NCBI GenBank assembly: GCA_914767715.1
Contig: OU612065.1
Span: forward strand, 12,648,001 to 12,712,000
Reading direction: 5' to 3'
DNA: 64,000 nucleotides
From: Membranipora membranacea
Lineage: Eukaryota; Bryozoa; Gymnolaemata; Cheilostomatida; Membraniporidae
Program-made: the position numbers and the translations under genes
Shown: positions 60,001-64,000 of the stretch, one piece after another
Position numbering within the stretch: the stretch's first letter is position 1
Layout of the letters: each line of letters starts with the position of its first letter
The notes under the pieces: generated by a model
The model's input: the letters and a program-made list of their open reading frames with translations, nothing else
Database searches by the model: none
Told to the model about the DNA's origin: nothing

Positions 60001-62638
60001 CGAGACCAAGTAATTTCATTTGCATAGCCTAATGAACAGCATAACAACTGTCCCAAGTACATACAGTCATAGCTATATATTTAGCTCCACCACTCTCCTT
60101 AATCTTCTGAGAACAGTAGCGTAGTCTATACAGATGATATCTTTTTTCTAACTCTGCTATGGCCTCTTCATCCTCCATTGCTTCATTGGTACTGAATGGG
60201 TAATACATCGGGGGCTCAGGAAACACTTCTGATAGGAAATTCCCAACGACTTTGTTATAATACCATAACCCTCGATATGTGATGTCTGCAATACAACAAA
60301 AAATAAACCACTCTGTTCATCCTTTTTTATCTTGATATACTGATGTTCATCAGTGAAAGAATGGACAAATTAGCTGCCTGTTTTATTTCAGATCAAAGTC
60401 ATATCCTTAATAGCTGTTACAGCAAAATATTTTTCTATGCCTAGAGTGCGTACTAAACATTGTATACACAGTTTTATACCCCAGAGTATTCAAGTTTTAA
60501 ACAGTATATGCATGACCATATGACAGAGCTTTTCAGTCAACACATGGTAATTTGTCTTTGACAAATTACCAAATAGAATGAATCTGAATGAGCTATGGAC
60601 GTTTTTGGTCTGGAATCAGTACAGACTTTAGAAAGAGAAGTCATGTCATCGAGAAATCACATCAATTTTTTTAATATCTTGGGGTGTTGATGCTGTTAAC
60701 CATGTTTGGTACCTGGGCAGAGTGGTTGATCCTGTGTACAGTTACGAGCTTCTATAGATGGCTCTATACCAGCTCTATGCCTGAGCTGTACAGAACCTTC
60801 CATCCCATTACTTAAACAGGCCACACAGTACGTCCAATAACTCCATTCAGATAATGTATAAAAACCTGAAAAAAAACCAGGGAAAACAGTTGGGTCAAGG
60901 AGTTAGACATTTCTTGGTTGGATCAATGTGGGGGGGGGGGTACAATAACAAATCATGGAAGTTCTGATCGGTGTGTGATATGTGTCAGATTCCCGTCATC
61001 TCTTATTTGCCACTGATAACTTTTTAATTTAATTGAGAACTAAATGATATGGTTGGGTGAGTATGGAGTTAGCACTCCTCAGAGGTAATGCTCTGAGGAA
61101 CTGCCCCAATGTAATAGAAATAGAGGTTGGCAAAAACCTTACATTTTAGCTGCATGGCAGAATATTTGCATATTGAATTGGACATTTAATTACTGTTTTT
61201 TGATTTATTCACCCCAGGATATAATTAAATCCGTGACATTTATTTTTATTTATATCAGAAACATATGAAAGATTCCAAGCATTACAATCCGTGACTAGCT
61301 AACCACCAGGTCTGCAAAAGATACTTATGATGACTTAAGATGTATTAAAGCTGACACCCTGATTGTAATCCTGATAATTTGTTGAATTCTATCATGTTGT
61401 GACATAAGATACAAGGCTAATCTCAGTCACAAAACAAACTCTATATCATGTCTGAACATTAAATCTGACTATTAGTGAGTCATATAACAAAAGTTAGAAG
61501 TAAATTGCATGATCTAGATCTAGATTCCCTGACAGAAACATCATGGGTATTGGATCAAAAATATGTCTTAGGGGATTAGGGAAATTAATTTTGAAATTAC
61601 CATGAAACTATGTATGTAATACAATGTTTCACACATTATAATATATATAGTATACTTGTACATACATATAAATTCACAAAATGAAAACGCCTGGGAGTCT
61701 ACAATCTGAAAGTTCATGATACACGATTCGTAGTTCATTGCTATTGCCTTGATATCTAAGCCGAGGCTCACAACTTCAACCACTCAAAAAATCCTAACTA
61801 TGCTGCTATAGCGTTCATGATGAGTGTACAGCGAAAGACCCTTAACAGTAGGATACAAACTTACAGCACAAGCAATGCTCGAAATCTAACTTGAATTTTA
61901 ACCTAAAATATGTAATTATACTCTTGGCCAGATAATTTGATGCTCTCAGGTATCTGTAATGGGCTATGTTACAGGCTTCACGCCCAAACTGAATGAAACC
62001 GAATTTCAGCATTAATCATGTTCTCTTATCTTGAAAACAATATCTTGATCGGTGTTGTGCTTGTTATGCGACTAGTAGTGTAATAATCGTTTTGATCCAA
62101 CGCATTAACTCATACATATAATATAATATAATATAATATAAGAAATAGAATTCCTTACAGTTTGTCAAGTTCGTTAGCAACAAGAAATTTTGTTTGGGGG
62201 GAAGATGCCATGCTAAAGCCTTGTGTTCATCTCTTCAAATGATGAGCAACCTGTGCTCTTTGTCCTTTGGCCACAGCTATTCATTCACTTCCGCAACATG
62301 GCAAAGATCAAATTTTTCAAAAAAACATAGGGTGAATGCCAGTTGTATTGTAATGAGTAATTCCACTTCACCAACTTACCTTCAAGAAGGGACCACTGAT
62401 ACTCTTGGTAAACATCCTGGCTTAAAATATCCCTCAGATCATCTCTCTCACTTATATACCACGTTGACGGCTCTTCATTATTACTTGATGGTTCGGTATA
62501 ATTTATGTTAGATGTTGTTGACACTAAGTAGTCGGTAGTTCTATGAGGAGTGGTGGTAGAGTTCGCATGCGTTCCAGCTGTGATGAGGATTGTGACAGAA
62601 AGGAGCGTCAATATATTACGTCTCACTGTATCGTACAT
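45094..62638 (-). CDS. Adhesion GPCR with three TSP1 repeats, GAIN/GPS and 7TM, 25 exons, 1518 aa
   Basis: The exons in coding order are 62380-62638, 60713-60865, 60065-60285, 59681-59792, 59184-59513, 58633-58836, 57992-58291, 57447-57647, 56703-56933, 56462-56572, 56242-56339, 56000-56087, 55649-55821, 55293-55389, 54715-54907, 49121-49321, 48508-48726, 48040-48299, 47758-47824, 47316-47495, 46943-47111, 46564-46759, 45968-46142, 45452-45710 and 45094-45153 (4557 nt, in frame throughout). There is a signal peptide at residues 1-26. TSP1 repeats lie at about 87-137, 358-426 ([15 protein letters not shown]) and 526-593 ([14 protein letters not shown]). Each is followed by a cysteine module. 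A lectin-like insert lies at about 249-358. The GAIN domain spans about 740-1016 and ends in the canonical GPS (LVCVFW ... [13 protein letters not shown]). The 7TM region has [14 protein letters not shown] and [15 protein letters not shown]. The tail is long, basic then Ser-rich, and ends EDYET. TSP1 repeats recall ADGRB (BAI) receptors, but the subfamily is not certain. Confidence 0.92.
46213..46287. repeat. Intronic foldback, 16 bp perfect stem
   Basis: AACACAGATGCTTAGC (46213-46228) pairs exactly with 46272-46287. The 43 nt between contain a further CCTGG/CCAGG pairing. It lies in a receptor intron. Confidence 0.6.
50451..52423 (-). CDS. Membrane-anchored collagen with furin-type site, 593 aa, nested in a receptor intron
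   Basis: The coding exons are 52214-52423 (70 residues) and 50451-52022 (523 residues plus stop). The second exon starts in phase at AGA GTG AAA AGA. The protein has a short cytosolic N-terminus rich in Lys ([17 protein letters not shown]) and one hydrophobic helix at about 18-45. A juxtamembrane segment follows, then RVKR at 71-74, a furin/kexin-type cleavage sequence, and a Cys pair (ACAC, 90-92). About 460 residues of nearly uninterrupted Gly-X-Y follow, with one early break near GYGAAG. The C-terminal tail is short and Tyr/Ser/Pro-rich ([18 protein letters not shown]). There is no fibrillar NC1/COLFI domain. Type II topology with a cleavable ectodomain resembles nematode cuticle collagens in layout and, loosely, other transmembrane collagens. 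AATAAA at 50447-50452 overlaps the stop codon. The whole triple-helix region is one exon. Confidence 0.93.
52655..52774 (-). promoter_or_regulatory. Leader exon and TATA box of the nested collagen gene
   Basis: A TATA box (minus strand ATATATAAGG, 52765-52774) is followed about 30 bp on by a candidate start. A non-coding exon then ends at a GTATG donor, with its last base at 52655. The next acceptor leaves a single A before the ATG at 52421-52423. A private TATA promoter supports the collagen as its own gene and not an alternative exon of the receptor. Confidence 0.6.
53407..53455. repeat. Palindromic repeat family, copy 1
   Basis: GCTGGTAGAGGCA is followed by TTTCATTATCAACCA (53420-53434), a 6 nt loop and the exact reverse complement (53441-53455). 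The left part is shared with 59950-59977. It lies in the same receptor intron as the collagen gene. Confidence 0.6.
57086..57129. repeat. Palindromic repeat family, copy 2
   Basis: ATTGTCAACCACATT (57086-57100) pairs with AATGTGGTTGATAAT (57115-57129), with one G-T position and a 14 nt loop. The TCAACCA/TGGTTGATAAT core is shared with 53420-53455. It lies in a receptor intron. Confidence 0.5.
59007..59073 (+). repeat. Intronic foldback, 26 bp stem, candidate hairpin RNA
   Basis: CAAGTTGCTCTCGGTTTTTA continuing to GGCAGG (59007-59032) pairs with 59048-59073 over 26 bp. The one irregularity is a G-T position that pairs as G-U in a plus-strand RNA. The loop is 15 nt. It lies in receptor intron 58837-59183, so a plus-strand RNA would be antisense to the receptor. 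Confidence 0.6.
59950..59980. repeat. Palindromic repeat family, copy 3 (half)
   Basis: GCTGGTAGTGGCG followed by TTTCATTATCAGCCACAT differs from 53407-53434 at only a few positions. Here the second arm is missing or diverged. It lies in a receptor intron. Confidence 0.55.
62117..62141. repeat. Pentanucleotide microsatellite (ATAAT)n
   Basis: About five copies of the unit ATAAT in the first receptor intron. Confidence 0.75.
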
Positions 62639-64000
62639 TATGGGGAGACAATTTGAGATCTATAGGCGACAACAGCAGTGGTAGCAGATCGGTGTGATAA
62701 TAAACCCTTGTGGTTAGCTGATTATACGATTATATCTTGTCAAGGTACACCTAAATATCCAGAGATTGACTTCAAAGCTGCCTATAAAAGAAACATAATG
62801 GCAACAGTAATGGGGGTATGATATCTCAGCACCTGAAAGTCAAAACATCGCTATCAGATGATCCGGTCTAATCCAAGTACGTGATCGCTGCTCTACATCA
62901 GCATATTTATATCATTCTAGTACAAACAGAAAAATACTTTGTCTGCTTTTGAATCGACATCATGATATACTCAAAATACAATCAGGCTCCAGAGCACCAC
63001 ACTTTTTTGACAGTAGAAAGTTTCACACCATCTCTTACTTTCTGCTGTAACCGCTATGATCAGACCAAACGACAGTCCATTTCTGGCATACAAGAGATGC
63101 GAGACACATTTGATATTCAAGGAATTTACAAAGTAACAGTGTGTGTTTTGAAAAGAAATGACATTATGTGCTGTATATTTAACGCTTATCTGCCATTTTA
63201 CCGTTGAGAAAAAGACTTGGCCTGACCCTATCAAGCACACCTAATATGCCCATAAATTGTCAGAAATGTTTTTCCTTTTTAACTCTGTAAACACACATCC
63301 ACCAATGATCAATACATTAACTCTCTTTGAAAGCTGTTGTCAGATTTATCCAAAGAAAAACAGAGTAGGCTACTTACCACAAGTTGGTGTCACATATTGA
63401 CAAATTCATGAAGGTCACAACACATTTACAAGCAACAATAAAACTGTTTGGACAATCCACAACATGTGACGTCAATTATATAGAGAGAACAGATAGGCTT
63501 CTCTAACTAAAGATCTGTCACAATGACAATGAACACACAAAATAGAAGTAAAGAAAAGGCTTTGAAATTTGTAGAGCAAGAGAAATGAAGCTAATTATTA
63601 TGTAGGTTCAAGTTATCACGGCATCAGTACACAAGTGAAGTATTTGTACACCACTGTCAATAAACAGCATTATTTTACATCACACCTATATACATGATTA
63701 CATCATCTGCAGTACTCCTACCATGCATACTAGTAGAACATGATTTCAGTTTTCATTGCTGTTTCACTGGTTTGTGATTTGGTAATCCTTGTACAGATGT
63801 ATATTGATACCTGAATGTAAATGTAAGGTGGTCGGTCAAATAACGGTGATATTGCAAGGTACAAAATATCACAGCGCGTACCTGGTGACTTTTTTAAGAT
63901 TGACTCAGTGAGCATATCAAATGGCAAGATTATTGGATTTTGTTTTACTCTTAATATGTAAAAACTTAACAAATCGTTGCAATGTTTTGGTTCTGTTTTG
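62639..64000. other. Upstream flank of the adhesion GPCR
   Basis: This is the 5' side of the minus-strand receptor gene. No coding exon is supported. The open frames at 62962-63207 and 63730-63972 lack any domain. It probably contains the receptor promoter, but I see no motif strong enough to place it. Confidence 0.4.

Noticed and set aside
63730-63972. Minus-strand frame at the right edge
   Set aside because: There is no domain or splice context, so it is probably chance.

Overview
This is animal nuclear DNA. It is AT-rich by eye and intron-dense, with GT-AG splice sites, and it carries metazoan gene families: a WW+BAG co-chaperone, a three-MBT/SAM chromatin protein, TM9SF3, an adhesion GPCR with a GPS cleavage site, a Gly-X-Y collagen, TRMT10 and 6-phosphofructokinase. 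There are no bacterial-style operons. I cannot name the species. The gene set and a membrane-anchored collagen would suit an early-branching animal (sponge, placozoan or cnidarian), but that is inference only. The exon models below were built by hand from splice signals, reading phase and family similarity. The complete multi-exon coding sequences sum to a multiple of three.

Layout, left to right: the 3' end of a phosphofructokinase gene (+, to 3341), convergent with a three-exon DUF5662-like gene (-, 3892-4809). Next come a two-exon BAG3-like gene (+, 6582-8184) and an unrecognised 180-residue single-exon gene (+, 11531-12073). They are followed by TM9SF3 in twelve exons (-, 13803-21436) and an L3MBTL-type gene in thirteen exons (-, 22921-30256). 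A gene-poor stretch of about 10.7 kb (30269-40937) precedes TRMT10 in six exons (+, 40938-44447). TRMT10 is convergent with a 25-exon adhesion GPCR (-, 45094-62638). One 5.4 kb intron of that receptor holds a complete collagen gene on the same strand (50451-52765).

Mobile and structured DNA is mainly in introns and gaps. The clearest case is a 392 bp hAT-like MITE (20036-20427) with a perfect 8 bp target duplication, which carries a tRNA-like Pol III promoter segment. There are also a tRNA-derived SINE, a 13 bp minisatellite with higher-order structure, a small palindromic family repeated in the receptor locus, and several long near-perfect foldbacks of pre-miRNA size. I see no CRISPR array, rRNA or intact tRNA gene.

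The genes are functionally unrelated neighbours, as is usual in animal genomes. The most notable pieces are the nested membrane collagen, the receptor's repeated TSP1-plus-cysteine-module ectodomain, and the MITE/tRNA chimera.
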